Notes: generated by a model not told the origin, from the letters alone. A stretch of 64,000 bases of DNA from Paenibacillus tyrphae (GCF_024158745.1 NZ_JAMZAW010000003.1:62001-126000), one strand, 5' to 3'. Counted from the first letter of the stretch, positions 27,658 to 37,134 are shown. Program-made: numbers and translations.

Positions 27658-28314
27658 ATGAAAACGATGCGCTCGTATATTAACCAATACGTCGAGTTGT
27701 CCGTCTCCGGTAAAAAGGATTCTATTCGAGGCTTGTTCATCGATATCGGCAGCGATATCATGGTTCTTCATGATGAAGGACAATTTCTTTACCTCCCGCT
27801 TCTGCATCTGCAGCAAATGTCTCTCTCCGTCAAACAAGAGGCGGAATTTTCGGGATTTTCATGGGAACCATCGCAAGATTTGTCATACCGTAAAGTGCTG
27901 ATGAACGCCAAAGGAATGTTCACCGAACTGTATATTACCGGAAATCAATCGATTCACGGGTACGTAACGAGCATTATGAACGATTTCTTCGTTTTCCAGT
28001 CGCCGGTCTTTCATTCCGTTTTAATCGCCATGCGGCATTTAAAATATTTGATTCCGTACGGTCCGAATGCAACGCCTTATGCCATGAATCCGTCTTCTTT
28101 TCCGGTCAGCATACCGACCATGGCTCTGGCGAGAACGATCGATCAGCAATTGAAAAAATTAGAAGGGGAGTTTGTCGTATTGAACCTGGGTGAACACCCT
28201 GGCAAGATAGGTCTGCTAAAAGCCGCCGACACCCCCATTATCGAACTCATTACTTCCGGCGGCGCGTCGATGTTCATGCATATCGATCATGTCAAAACGG
28301 TCCACCGCCCTTAA
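27658..28314 (+). CDS. CotB-like spore coat protein
   Basis: A 218-residue protein with repeated Sm-like beta units of the type found in CotB: YINQYVELSVSGKKDSIRGL followed by IGSDIMVLHDEGQFLYLPLLHLQQ, and again IDQQLKKLEGEFVVLNLGEH near residue 165. CotB in B. subtilis has the same fold but ends in a Ser-rich, CotH-phosphorylated tail, which is absent here. GGAGGAGG precedes the ATG. Gene order cotH / CotG-like / CotB-like mirrors the Bacillus cotB-cotH-cotG locus. I infer a coat role expressed late in the mother cell. Confidence 0.7.
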   Translation: MKTMRSYINQYVELSVSGKKDSIRGLFIDIGSDIMVLHDEGQFLYLPLLHLQQMSLSVKQEAEFSGFSWEPSQDLSYRKVLMNAKGMFTELYITGNQSIHGYVTSIMNDFFVFQSPVFHSVLIAMRHLKYLIPYGPNATPYAMNPSSFPVSIPTMALARTIDQQLKKLEGEFVVLNLGEHPGKIGLLKAADTPIIELITSGGASMFMHIDHVKTVHRP

Positions 28315-28339
28315 GCAGCGGCGAGCCTTGGAATAATAG

Positions 28340-28384
28340 AAAGGCGACCCTAAGGAATTTCTTCCTTAAAGGTCGCCTTTTCTT
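28340..28384. terminator. Bidirectional terminator between the coat genes and apt
   Basis: AAAGGCGACC...AAGGAA and its complement form a long hairpin with TTTTCTT on the plus side and TTTCTATTATT on the minus side. It ends both converging units. Confidence 0.9.
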
Positions 28385-28394
28385 ATGAGCAAGA

Positions 28395-28907
28395 TTAATA
28401 CTGCACGAGCGAAACTACTTCGATCCCGTTCAGCTTCTCCCGTCCGTTAAGCTCCAAAAGCTCAATCAGGAACGCCGCCCCAACCACTTCTCCGCCCAAC
28501 TGCTGGACTAGGTTGATCGAGGTTGCAATCGTGCCGCCTGTGGCTAGCAAGTCGTCGGCGATCAGCACTTTTTGGCCCGGAGCAATCGCATCGTTATGCA
28601 TCGCAAGCTTGTCTTTGCCGTACTCCAGCGCATAATCCGCTTCAATCGTCGTCCCCGGCAGCTTTCCGCTTTTGCGGATCGGCACGAAGCCGACTCCCAG
28701 TGCGATCGCGAGCGGAGCGCCGATCACGAATCCGCGCGCTTCCGGTCCGGCGATGCAATCGATCTCTTTATCCTTCAAGAGGCGGGCAAGCTCTTCAATA
28801 ACGGCTTTGTAGGCTTGGCCGTCTCTCAGCAATGTCGTGATGTCCTTAAAGCTGATTCCCGGCTGCGGGAAGTCTTCGATAACGCGAATATAATCTTTAA
28901 AGTTCAT
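28395..28907 (-). CDS. apt: Adenine phosphoribosyltransferase
   Basis: A 170-residue purine salvage enzyme (adenine + PRPP to AMP). Seen: N-terminal FPQPGISFKDITTLL, GPEARGFVIGAPLA, and the PRPP-binding motif VLIADDLLATGGT near residue 118. Its start overlaps the recJ stop by four bases (ATGA), indicating translational coupling. relA, dtd, apt and recJ form the usual Bacillus neighbourhood, here interrupted by the coat cluster. Confidence 0.97.
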   Translation of the reverse strand: MNFKDYIRVIEDFPQPGISFKDITTLLRDGQAYKAVIEELARLLKDKEIDCIAGPEARGFVIGAPLAIALGVGFVPIRKSGKLPGTTIEADYALEYGKDKLAMHNDAIAPGQKVLIADDLLATGGTIATSINLVQQLGGEVVGAAFLIELLELNGREKLNGIEVVSLVQY

Positions 28908-31357
28908 ACAATTTCCTCCATCATGGAATGGTTTGGTCCCGGTCCCTTCAGAAGCTTCGAACGAAGCTCCTTTGCGGAGCAGTACAGAAGCTCCTGCTCT
29001 ACGTCCGGCCGTTTCGAACGGCTGCGGTAAAGCAGCGATGCGGATAAATCTTTTTTGTCGGAGGAGGGCACGACCCTGTACCCCTCCCCTTCCGGCTCGA
29101 TCAAGCCAAGCTCAGTAAAAACGTCCAATATAAAAAGGACGAGATGCGGCGAAAGCGCGCAACGTCTTGCAATTGCCTGAACAACCTGGCCGCCTGCGGA
29201 CCGATTCGCGGCTTCCGGCCGCAATGCCATGACGGCGCCGTATACGGCTTTGAACATCTCGCGGCCCGGCATGATGCTGCCTTGCTTATCCTCTTCGGTG
29301 CCTCCGAACGCAGCGTAATACCGCTGCGCAGAGGACGCTTCGGCGGCCAGCGCGTGCAGCTGCTCCATCCTCTGCGGGAGGGAGTAAATGAACACGTCCG
29401 ATGTCCCCGATAACGCCGTGAGTCCTGCACGCTCGTTTACAGGCCGAAACCGGCCGTGAATGTCGGCACACCACAGCGCGTATCGGGCAGAAGGCGATTG
29501 GAGCGGAGCAGGAACCGCCTCTCCAAACACGATTACGGCAGGCAAAGAGTCATGCTGCCCCGCATGATGCCGTTCAAGCCGTTCGCACAGTTCCGCCAGC
29601 TTCTTTTCCGGCTTCGGAGCCCCTCGCCAATCGAACAGCTGTATTTCCGGCACGCGCACGTCCTGGATCATAATTTGCGGACGGCGTACTCCGTTCCATT
29701 CGTTGATGGATAGCTCCCCGAGCACTTCAAGTTGTGCCGACGGCGATATCCATTCGGCCAAAGAGGCTTTGCCGAATCCGACCCCATCCATGGCGGCCGC
29801 CGTCTCATCCTGCGCAGACCGGAGAGACAGCTTCAAATGCTGCTGCTCCTTGCCCATCGTGCGCATGTCATTTAAAGCAAGATCGCCGAACACAAAACGT
29901 GGGGACGGGTTCCCCATCCCGAACGGTCCAAGCCGCTCCAGCTGTCCGATGCTCTCCAAGGTTACGTCGCTGAAATCGCAGACCAGATCCGCCTCCAGCT
30001 GCGGTATGTAATCGTCCGGCGTCAGCCATTCTTTCGCCAGCTGCTCCAACCGAAGGCCGAGTTCCGGCAAATGTGCCCTGGCAAGCGTCATGCCCGCCGC
30101 CATCGGATGACCGCCGTAATGATCCATGATATCGGAGCAATGCGTTAAGGCGCGGTACATGTCGAAGCTGGCGATCGAACGCGCAGAGCCTTTGGCCATA
30201 CCGGTTTCCGGATCGATGCCCAAAATAATGGTCGGCCGGTAAAACCGGTCGACGATCTTGGAGGCAACGATGCCGATCACACCGACGTTCCACTCTTCGT
30301 GAGCCAGTACGATAGCATCCGGCAGTCCACCGCTCGCCTTGCGTTTTTCGACCATGTCTACGGCCTGCTTGGCCATTTCGTCGACAATGCGCTGCCGTTC
30401 CTTGTTCAGCTGATCCAGCTCGAATGCCAGCTGATCCGCTTCCTGTTCGCTCGTCGTTGTCAGCAGCCTGACCGCCGTGTCCGCGCTGAGCAGACGGCCG
30501 CTTGCATTGATGCGGGGCGCCAGGGCAAACCCGATATGCGTAGAGGTTACCTCCCGAACCGGAATGCCGGCTATTTCCAGCAGCGATCGAATACCATAAT
30601 TCGATGTCGATCTCATCCGTTCCAAGCCTTGCTTCACGATGATCCGATTTTCGTCCGTCAGCAGCATGAGATCGGCCACCGTACCGATGGCGGCAAACTC
30701 CAGCAGCTCCTCGGGCCAACGGCCGAGCAGCGCTTGTGCGAGCTTAAGAGCGACGCCTACCCCTGCAAGCTGTTTGTAAGGGTATGGAGAACCCGGCTTT
30801 TTCGGGTTGATCAATACATAAGCTTCCGGGAGTACCTCCGGCGGTTCATGGTGGTCGGTGACGATGACGTCGATCCCCAGGGCATTCGCATGCGCGATTT
30901 CCTTCACGGCGCTAATGCCGGTATCGACCGTCACGATCAGCCCGACGCCCTGCTCCTTCGCCGCGTCAAGCGCAGCGGTATTGAGACCGTACCCTTCGTG
31001 AACGCGATGCGGAATGTAATAATCGAACGTGCAGCCGAGCTGCCGCAGCAGATGAACCATCAGCGTCGTGCTGCTGACACCGTCCGCATCGTAATCGCCG
31101 TAGATGCGAATATGTTCTCCGGTGTCGATCGCTTTTCGAATTCGTTCTACCGCTTGTTCCATACCATCTAAAAGGAACGGATCGTACGTCTGATCCGTTC
31201 CTCCGTTTAAAAAATGAGCGGCTTGCGTGGAATCTGTTATTCCCCGGACAACGAGCAGTCTTGAAATGATCGGCGGCAGATTAAGCTCCTCCGCCAACCT
31301 TTCAGCCGCTTTGCCGTCTGCCGCGCCGATATTCCATCTTGCCTTCGCCTGAAGCAT
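28904..31357 (-). CDS. recJ: Single-stranded-DNA-specific exonuclease RecJ
   Basis: A 5'-3' exonuclease of the DHH superfamily, used in recombination and mismatch repair; 817 residues with a Bacillus-type C-terminal extension. Seen: IYGDYDADGVSSTTLMVHLLR (motif I) near residue 80, VTVDTGISA, the DHH-type VTDHHEPPE, and DHYGGHPMAAGMTL (DHHA1-like motif). An OB-fold region and the Firmicute-specific extension follow. It is co-transcribed with apt. Confidence 0.96.
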   Translation of the reverse strand: MLQAKARWNIGAADGKAAERLAEELNLPPIISRLLVVRGITDSTQAAHFLNGGTDQTYDPFLLDGMEQAVERIRKAIDTGEHIRIYGDYDADGVSSTTLMVHLLRQLGCTFDYYIPHRVHEGYGLNTAALDAAKEQGVGLIVTVDTGISAVKEIAHANALGIDVIVTDHHEPPEVLPEAYVLINPKKPGSPYPYKQLAGVGVALKLAQALLGRWPEELLEFAAIGTVADLMLLTDENRIIVKQGLERMRSTSNYGIRSLLEIAGIPVREVTSTHIGFALAPRINASGRLLSADTAVRLLTTTSEQEADQLAFELDQLNKERQRIVDEMAKQAVDMVEKRKASGGLPDAIVLAHEEWNVGVIGIVASKIVDRFYRPTIILGIDPETGMAKGSARSIASFDMYRALTHCSDIMDHYGGHPMAAGMTLARAHLPELGLRLEQLAKEWLTPDDYIPQLEADLVCDFSDVTLESIGQLERLGPFGMGNPSPRFVFGDLALNDMRTMGKEQQHLKLSLRSAQDETAAAMDGVGFGKASLAEWISPSAQLEVLGELSINEWNGVRRPQIMIQDVRVPEIQLFDWRGAPKPEKKLAELCERLERHHAGQHDSLPAVIVFGEAVPAPLQSPSARYALWCADIHGRFRPVNERAGLTALSGTSDVFIYSLPQRMEQLHALAAEASSAQRYYAAFGGTEEDKQGSIMPGREMFKAVYGAVMALRPEAANRSAGGQVVQAIARRCALSPHLVLFILDVFTELGLIEPEGEGYRVVPSSDKKDLSASLLYRSRSKRPDVEQELLYCSAKELRSKLLKGPGPNHSMMEEIV

Positions 31358-31380
31358 GACGGCCGTTCCCCCTATTCCTC

Positions 31381-32331
31381 TTAATGAAGCACCGTGGGCA
31401 TATCGTCAGGCTCCGAATCCGCACTCTTATACGGATAACCTGCATCGTACGGATTGACGTGAACGAACACGTCGGAAACGTGCAGAAACCGTTTCATGAG
31501 CGTATGCTTGACGATTTTGGCAATATCATGCCCTTCCTGTATCGAGATGCGCGGATTGACGCTGATTTTCACGTCGACAATGACATAATGGCCGTGTTCC
31601 CGCGCCCGCAGTTGATCCACGGCAATTACGCCTTTAATGCGCTGTACCGTTTCAAGCAAATCTGCCGCATCTTCTTGATGCAGTACATGGTCCATCGTGC
31701 TGTGAACCGAATCCATCAATAAACGGTATCCCATTCGAAGCACCATGACCGCGACGACCAAACCCGCAATCGGGTCCAAGTAATACAGATAAGGATTTCC
31801 GAAATAGGAACCGAGCATCGCGCCCCCGACCCCGACAAAAGCGGCAATCGAAGAATACACGTCGGAGCGGTGCTCCCAAGCGTTAGCGATCAGGGCTTGA
31901 CTAGCCAGTTTTTTCCCAAGCCGGAACTTGTATTGAAACATCGCTTCTTTGACAATGATGGACAAGATGAGCACCGTCAGCGCGAAGCCTTCCGGCGGTT
32001 CATGCACGCCGCCATAGATCGATTTCGCTGCCGAAATGCCGATTTCCACGCCGACCACAAGCAGCAGCACCGATAAGACAATGGCCGCTATCGGCTCCGC
32101 CTTGCCGTGTCCGTACGGATGATCTTCGTCAGGGGGCCGCTTAGCCGCCCGAAGCCCGACCAGCACCGCAACCGATCCTACGACATCCGACGCCGAATGG
32201 AACGCATCGGCCATTAATGCTTTACTGTTGGCCATATAGCCGGTTACGCCTTTCAGAAGGGCCAGGGCAAGATTTCCTGCTATGCCGATCCATGCGCCCG
32301 CTGCCGCTTGCTTGTAACGTTCCTCCGTCAT
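31381..32331 (-). CDS. Cation diffusion facilitator family efflux protein
   Basis: A 316-residue CDF transporter (zinc/iron/manganese-proton antiport type). Seen: six hydrophobic segments; the metal-site motif MADAFHSASDVVGS in TM2 (HxxxD); NAWEHRSDVYSSIAA in TM5 (second HxxxD); a PYGHGKAEP loop; and a cytoplasmic dimer domain ending in His-rich turns (MKRFLHVSDVFVHVNP). GGAGGAG supports the ATG of MTEERYKQ. It lies 23 bases before recJ, so it may be co-transcribed. Metal specificity is not clear. Confidence 0.92.
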   Translation of the reverse strand: MTEERYKQAAAGAWIGIAGNLALALLKGVTGYMANSKALMADAFHSASDVVGSVAVLVGLRAAKRPPDEDHPYGHGKAEPIAAIVLSVLLLVVGVEIGISAAKSIYGGVHEPPEGFALTVLILSIIVKEAMFQYKFRLGKKLASQALIANAWEHRSDVYSSIAAFVGVGGAMLGSYFGNPYLYYLDPIAGLVVAVMVLRMGYRLLMDSVHSTMDHVLHQEDAADLLETVQRIKGVIAVDQLRAREHGHYVIVDVKISVNPRISIQEGHDIAKIVKHTLMKRFLHVSDVFVHVNPYDAGYPYKSADSEPDDMPTVLH

Positions 32332-32352
32332 GGGCCACTCCTCCATGAGATT

Positions 32353-32390
32353 GATAGAAAGGCCGCGGAAACTTGCCGTTTCGCGCGGCC
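32353..32390 (-). terminator. Possible terminator after secF
   Basis: GGCCGCGCGAAAC and GTTTCCGCGGCC form a stable hairpin, but only TTTCTAT follows on the minus strand. Confidence 0.5.
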
Positions 32391-32427
32391 GGCCGCAGAT
32401 GAACCATGGCTTCGGTAAAAGCGGTTC

Positions 32428-33345
32428 TTACGCTTTCGCTGCAGAGCTCTTTTTCGAGCCGATCGATTTGCTTTTCAGATCGTACCAAAGCGGACCTGCA
32501 ATAAAGATGGAAGAATAAGCGCCGCTGGTCAGACCGACGATCTTCGCAAGCGCGAAGAGCTGAATGGAAGGACTGCCGAGCACAAGCAAACAAACGGCGG
32601 CAATCAATACTGTAAGGACCGTATTGATATTTCTCGTCATCGTCTGCCAAATACTGTCGTTCAATAAGGACGCCAAATCGTCCGGCGTCTTCAGCTTGGC
32701 AAAGCGCAGATTTTCGCGGACCCGGTCAAAGACGACGATTTTATCGTTAATCGAATAACCGATCGTTGTGAGCACGGCCGCCATAAACGGCAAGTTCACT
32801 TCCAGCCGGAATATCGCAAACACGCTGATGACCAAAAAGGCGTCGTGCAGAATCGCAATAATCGAAGCGATCGCGAACCGCCACTCGAAGCGGATCGTGA
32901 CATAGAGACAAATGGCCAAGCTGGCTACTCCGATAGCTAGGAGCGCTTTATTGCGAAGCTCCAGCGCCATATCCGGCGTAACAGTATTGACTTCCTGCGA
33001 TACGCTGTTGCCGTAGGTTGCCTTGAATTTTTCCTGAATCTGTTTCTGGGTCGCTTCGGGCAAGATATCGTTAAATCTCATGGACAGACGGTTGTTGTTG
33101 TCCCCGCCAAGGGTCATCACACCGGCTTCGACGCCGACGCTTTTGAGCAGCTCTTCGGCTTTGGCCTTATCCATCGCTTGTCCGGCCGAGATGTCCATCG
33201 ACGTACCCGCCCGGAATTCTACCCCGTAATTCAGACCGCTGACCGACAATACAACGGCGCCAACAATACAGATAAGAAGCGATATGATATAGAACGTTTT
33301 GCGGTGTTTGACAAAATCAAAAAGTATTTTAGTTTTAGAGTTCAC
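32428..33345 (-). CDS. secF: Protein translocase subunit SecF
   Basis: A 305-residue RND-like inner-membrane protein that, with SecD, uses the proton gradient to pull exported proteins through SecYEG. Seen: TM1 near residues 17-37, periplasmic FRAGTSMDI, and the C-terminal membrane bundle with YSINDKIVVFDRVREN and NRNINTVLTV-type segments. It starts at GTG with GGAGTCGG upstream and overlaps the secD stop by 11 bases. B. subtilis fuses SecD and SecF; here they are split. Confidence 0.95.
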   Translation of the reverse strand: MNSKTKILFDFVKHRKTFYIISLLICIVGAVVLSVSGLNYGVEFRAGTSMDISAGQAMDKAKAEELLKSVGVEAGVMTLGGDNNNRLSMRFNDILPEATQKQIQEKFKATYGNSVSQEVNTVTPDMALELRNKALLAIGVASLAICLYVTIRFEWRFAIASIIAILHDAFLVISVFAIFRLEVNLPFMAAVLTTIGYSINDKIVVFDRVRENLRFAKLKTPDDLASLLNDSIWQTMTRNINTVLTVLIAAVCLLVLGSPSIQLFALAKIVGLTSGAYSSIFIAGPLWYDLKSKSIGSKKSSAAKA

Positions 33346-34567
33346 GGATTTCCGACTCCTTTACGCCAAAATAGACCGGCTTCTTGAACAAATTGCTTCG
33401 GATGAGCAGCAAGGTCAAAAACCGCGCAAAGAAGACGTTTGTGATTACACTAAGCACGATGCTGAGCATCGTCGTAAGCGCAAATCCGCGGATGGCTCCG
33501 TTACCGATGTAAAATAATACAAAGCCGGAAATGATGTTCGTAATATTGGCATCCATAATCGTTCTGAACGAATGCTTCGAACCCGCCTTCATCGAGGAAA
33601 GAATGCTCTTGCCGCTGCGAATTTCCTCTTTGATCCGCTCTGCAGTAATGATGTTTGCATCGACCGCCATCCCGATACCGAGAATAAACGCCGCGATCCC
33701 CGGCAGCGTCAGCGTCGCATGAATCCAGTCGAAGACGACGAGCAGCAGCCAGGAGTAAGTGATGATCGATATCGAGGCAACGAGGCCCGGTATCCGGTAA
33801 AAAATCAGCATGAAGAGCAGGATCAGCACGGAACCGACAAGGCCGGCTTTAACCGTTTCCTGCAGGGACAATTGGCCAAGCGTAGCGCCTACGCTCTGCG
33901 TATATTTCTCGGTAAGCTTCAACGGAAGGGCTCCGAGGTTGATCGTGTCTTTCAGCTTGTTGGCTTCGTCATACGTATAATTGCCTGAGATCGTTGCTTT
34001 GCCGTCGGTCAGCACCTGCTGTACGACCGGCGCGGACAGCTGGGTCTCGTCCAAATAAATGGCAAGCGGTTGACCGAGCAGCTTCTCCGTGACCTTGCGG
34101 AATTTCTCTTTATCCTTGACTTCGATCGAAATCATCGGACGGTTCTGTTGGTCGAAACCGACTTTGGCAGCACCCTCTACGAAGTCGCTCCCCAGCATTT
34201 CCTTTGTACCGTCCGGCCCGCGGAATGTGAGCTGCGCAGGCTCTTTGATGATCTTTCTAACTTCCTCTTCATTCGACACCCCGGCCAGTTTCACGCGGAT
34301 TCGGTCGTTTCCCTCGGTTGTTACTTCCGGCTCTGCAATCCCGAGGCTATCGGCCCGTTTCTCCAGACTGATCGCGGTTTGCTTGAGCGACTCGGGGGTA
34401 ACCGGCTTCCCAGGCTCAATCGGCTCCACAACGTACAGAATCTCAAAGCCGCCTTTCAAATCAAGCCCCAGCTTCACTTGTCTGACAAGCTGCGGACTCG
34501 TCACTCCGATCGCGGCAAAGACGATCAGCACGATAGCGAAAAAAGCGACGATTCTTTTGATGTCCAT
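33335..34567 (-). CDS. secD: Protein translocase subunit SecD
   Basis: A 410-residue partner of SecF. Seen: N-terminal TM (residues 5-24), the conserved LGLDLKGGFEILY motif, the P1 periplasmic domain with a base region (GIAEPEVTTEGNDRIRVKLAG), and five C-terminal TM segments with AFILGIGMAVDANIITAERIKEE (the proton-relay Asp segment). It is translationally coupled to secF. Confidence 0.96.
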   Translation of the reverse strand: MDIKRIVAFFAIVLIVFAAIGVTSPQLVRQVKLGLDLKGGFEILYVVEPIEPGKPVTPESLKQTAISLEKRADSLGIAEPEVTTEGNDRIRVKLAGVSNEEEVRKIIKEPAQLTFRGPDGTKEMLGSDFVEGAAKVGFDQQNRPMISIEVKDKEKFRKVTEKLLGQPLAIYLDETQLSAPVVQQVLTDGKATISGNYTYDEANKLKDTINLGALPLKLTEKYTQSVGATLGQLSLQETVKAGLVGSVLILLFMLIFYRIPGLVASISIITYSWLLLVVFDWIHATLTLPGIAAFILGIGMAVDANIITAERIKEEIRSGKSILSSMKAGSKHSFRTIMDANITNIISGFVLFYIGNGAIRGFALTTMLSIVLSVITNVFFARFLTLLLIRSNLFKKPVYFGVKESEIREL

Positions 34568-34660
34568 AAAAGTCTCCTTCCATACTCAATATTCCTATTA
34601 TACCTACGTGCGAAAAACGAGTCAATTTGCCTCTTTTTTCCTTTCTGTAAAGACGCGCGC

Positions 34661-34690
34661 AAAAAAGAAGCCCGGTCGCTAGCGATGGGC
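34661..34690 (-). terminator. Terminator overlapping the ComN-like stop
   Basis: GCCCATCGCTAGCGACCGGGC forms a hairpin followed by TTCTTTTTTG on the minus strand. The gene's stop codon lies in the stem loop. Confidence 0.85.
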
Positions 34691-35386
34691 ATCTTTATAT
34701 ATGCTCATGGTCATCCAGTTCATGAACTGCGTCGCCTTCAATGATAAAATATCGTTGACGATCCGGTGCAGCGGAGGTACGCCGGTCTTATGGTATTTGT
34801 CGCTGACGCATTCCCATATTTCCTCTCCTGTCACCTGCTCGTAACCGATCATGCGGAACTCCTCGGCTTTGCTCCGGCAAATCTCCTCGATTACCCGGCT
34901 GAGCTCCTCGTCATTCATGGGCGCTTCTTCCGGTTCGGGGTCGGGGTCCGGCTCCGATTCCATGTGCTTCATCCAAAGCTCCGGCAGATCGCCCACTTCG
35001 GGTTCGCACTCCTCGTCGTGTTCCTCAGCCGAGGCCGATCCGCTCTCCTGCTGAGGCTCAACCGGCTTCGGATCGACCGCTCCTTCTTCCTCAAGCACAC
35101 TCGAGGCCGAAATCGGCTCTTCCGCCGACGAATCCTGCGGGTGATCGCCGTTCTCCCTCTCCGAGTAAAAAAGCTCCATATAAGGGATCGGCTCCGTAAG
35201 CGGTTTTTCGGCTGCAGCTTCCCGCGCACCGTCTTCTTCCGGATTCCGAGCCTCCGAACTGCCCGTATGCTCGTTCCCGGCTCCCGGTTCCGTTTCCGGA
35301 GCGGAGGCGGCGTGCTCCGATCCCGCTTCCATGGCATCCGGACCCTTGCCGTCGCTGCGATCTTGTTTCCAACTGTCGTTTTCCAT
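34679..35386 (-). CDS. ComN-like post-transcriptional regulator with long acidic N-terminal extension
   Basis: A 235-residue protein. The C-terminal 85 residues (EELSRVIEEICRSKAEEFRMIGYEQVTGEEIWECV and onwards) match the small ComN/YrzD family, which in B. subtilis promotes comE mRNA accumulation and sits between spoVB and secDF, as here. The N-terminal 150 residues are extremely rich in Glu/Asp/Pro/Ser and have no globular pattern. B. subtilis ComN is only about 98 residues, so the extension is unusual. GGGAGGG supports the ATG of MENDSWKQ. Confidence 0.75.
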   Translation of the reverse strand: MENDSWKQDRSDGKGPDAMEAGSEHAASAPETEPGAGNEHTGSSEARNPEEDGAREAAAEKPLTEPIPYMELFYSERENGDHPQDSSAEEPISASSVLEEEGAVDPKPVEPQQESGSASAEEHDEECEPEVGDLPELWMKHMESEPDPDPEPEEAPMNDEELSRVIEEICRSKAEEFRMIGYEQVTGEEIWECVSDKYHKTGVPPLHRIVNDILSLKATQFMNWMTMSIYKDAHR

Positions 35387-35568
35387 CTTGCAACCCTCCC
35401 GCGTGCGCAGCCTCGTTATTGTACCTATTCGCTGTACCCGAGCGTTTTCCTGCCGTTTGTGCCTGCGGCGAGCTCTAAAAATATTAGCATGCTCTTGGAC
35501 AGGTTGTGCATATCCATTAATAACACACAGGAATACAAGCCCATCCAGGAAGAAAGAAGGTCGGTCCC

Positions 35569-37134
35569 TTGACAAAACAATCGTTTATCCAAGGAACGCT
35601 CATCCTCCTCGCAGCAGGCATTGTCAACCGCATCCTCGGCTTCATTCCCCGGATTACGCTTCCGCGGGTGATCGGCCCGGAAGGAATTGGCCTTTATCAA
35701 ATGGGGTGGCCGTTTCTCATCGTCATTCTTACGATCGTCACCGGAGGCATCCCGGTTGCGGTAGCGAAATTAATCGCTGCGGCCGAAGCCGAAGGCAACG
35801 CGGCCCGGGTCCGCACGATCTTTCGGGTAGCGCTTGCCCTGGCGGCCGTCATCAGCTTTGTCTTCACGGCCGTCATCGTCCTCGGCGCCCGCTGGATTAC
35901 CGACCATCTGTTCACGGACCCCCGGGTATACTACACGTTCCTGTGTATGACGCCGATCATCCCGCTCGTCGGCATATCGGCCGTATTCCGCGGGTATTTT
36001 CAAGGCCGGCAGGACATGATTCCGACGGCGCTGTCCCAAGTAGTCGAGACGCTCGTCCGCATTGTTACCGTGCTCGCCTTTGCGTTCATGCTGCTGCCTT
36101 ACGGCATCGAATTTGCCGCCGCGGGAGCGATGATCGGCGTCATGATCGGGGAACTGTGCGCCCTGCTCGTTCTGGTGCTGCTGTACCGGCATAACCGATC
36201 GCAGCGGCTGACGCCTCACCGGGCAAAGACTGGAGCTCGGCGGTCGCTCAACCGCTTCGAGAGTCTGAAGAGTCTTCTGGAGTTGGCCGTGCCCGTCACC
36301 GGAAGCAAGCTGGTCGGCTCGGGTTCATATTTTCTCGAATCGATTCTGATTATTCAAAGCCTCGCTGTCGCAGGCGTGGCAACCGGTGTGGCGACGGCAC
36401 AGTACGGAGCATTGCAAGGCATGATTATTCCGGTGCTGATGCTCCCTAGCGCCCTTACTTTTTCCCTCGCGGTCTCACTCATCCCATCTTTGTCCGAGGC
36501 GGCGGCCAAGAACGACATGAAAACGATCCATATGCGGCTGCACCAATCGCTGAAGCTTGCCTTGGTGACGGGCGCCCCCTTTGCCGTATTGATGTATGTG
36601 CTGGCAGAGCCAATTTGCCAGTATATGTACGGGCAGCCCGGGGTTGGGGCCATGCTTCGGATGATGGCGCCCGCCGCCCTTTTTATTTATTTTCAGGCGC
36701 CGCTGCAATCAACTCTCCAAGCGCTCGAAAGACCCGGAAGCGCACTGATCAATACGCTCGTCGGGTCCATCGTTAAGCTGACGCTGATTTATTTCTTGGC
36801 CAGCCGGCCGGAATTCGGTATCTTGGGGGCGGTTGTCGCCATCAGCGTGAATATCATGCTCGTTACCTTGCTGCATTGGAACAGCGTCGTGCGTTTGCTT
36901 CAGTTTCGCATGCAAACCGGGGATTTCCTGAAAGTCGGAATAAGTATGGCGGTCGCCGGCTTCGCCAGCTATGTCGTGATGTATACGCCTTGGATTGCCA
37001 GCGGCTTTACGCGTTTTTCCTTTTCCTGCCTGACAGGGGTTATCATTTATCTGCTGATCGCCATGCTGCTTAAACTCATTAACCGCGACGACGTTTTCCG
37101 AATTTTATGGCTTGGCAAACGGTTTGTGAAATAA
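35569..37134 (+). CDS. spoVB: Stage V sporulation protein B (MOP-family flippase)
   Basis: A 521-residue polytopic protein of the MATE/MOP polysaccharide-flippase superfamily. SpoVB is needed for spore cortex synthesis and is thought to move a lipid-linked peptidoglycan precursor. Seen: N-terminal IVNRILGFIPRITLPRVIGPEGIGLYQMGWP, the FRGYFQGRQDMIPTALSQVVE motif near residue 140, and 12-14 hydrophobic segments. It starts at TTG, with AAGG 10-12 bases upstream. It is divergent from the ComN-like gene. Confidence 0.93.
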   Translation: MTKQSFIQGTLILLAAGIVNRILGFIPRITLPRVIGPEGIGLYQMGWPFLIVILTIVTGGIPVAVAKLIAAAEAEGNAARVRTIFRVALALAAVISFVFTAVIVLGARWITDHLFTDPRVYYTFLCMTPIIPLVGISAVFRGYFQGRQDMIPTALSQVVETLVRIVTVLAFAFMLLPYGIEFAAAGAMIGVMIGELCALLVLVLLYRHNRSQRLTPHRAKTGARRSLNRFESLKSLLELAVPVTGSKLVGSGSYFLESILIIQSLAVAGVATGVATAQYGALQGMIIPVLMLPSALTFSLAVSLIPSLSEAAAKNDMKTIHMRLHQSLKLALVTGAPFAVLMYVLAEPICQYMYGQPGVGAMLRMMAPAALFIYFQAPLQSTLQALERPGSALINTLVGSIVKLTLIYFLASRPEFGILGAVVAISVNIMLVTLLHWNSVVRLLQFRMQTGDFLKVGISMAVAGFASYVVMYTPWIASGFTRFSFSCLTGVIIYLLIAMLLKLINRDDVFRILWLGKRFVK

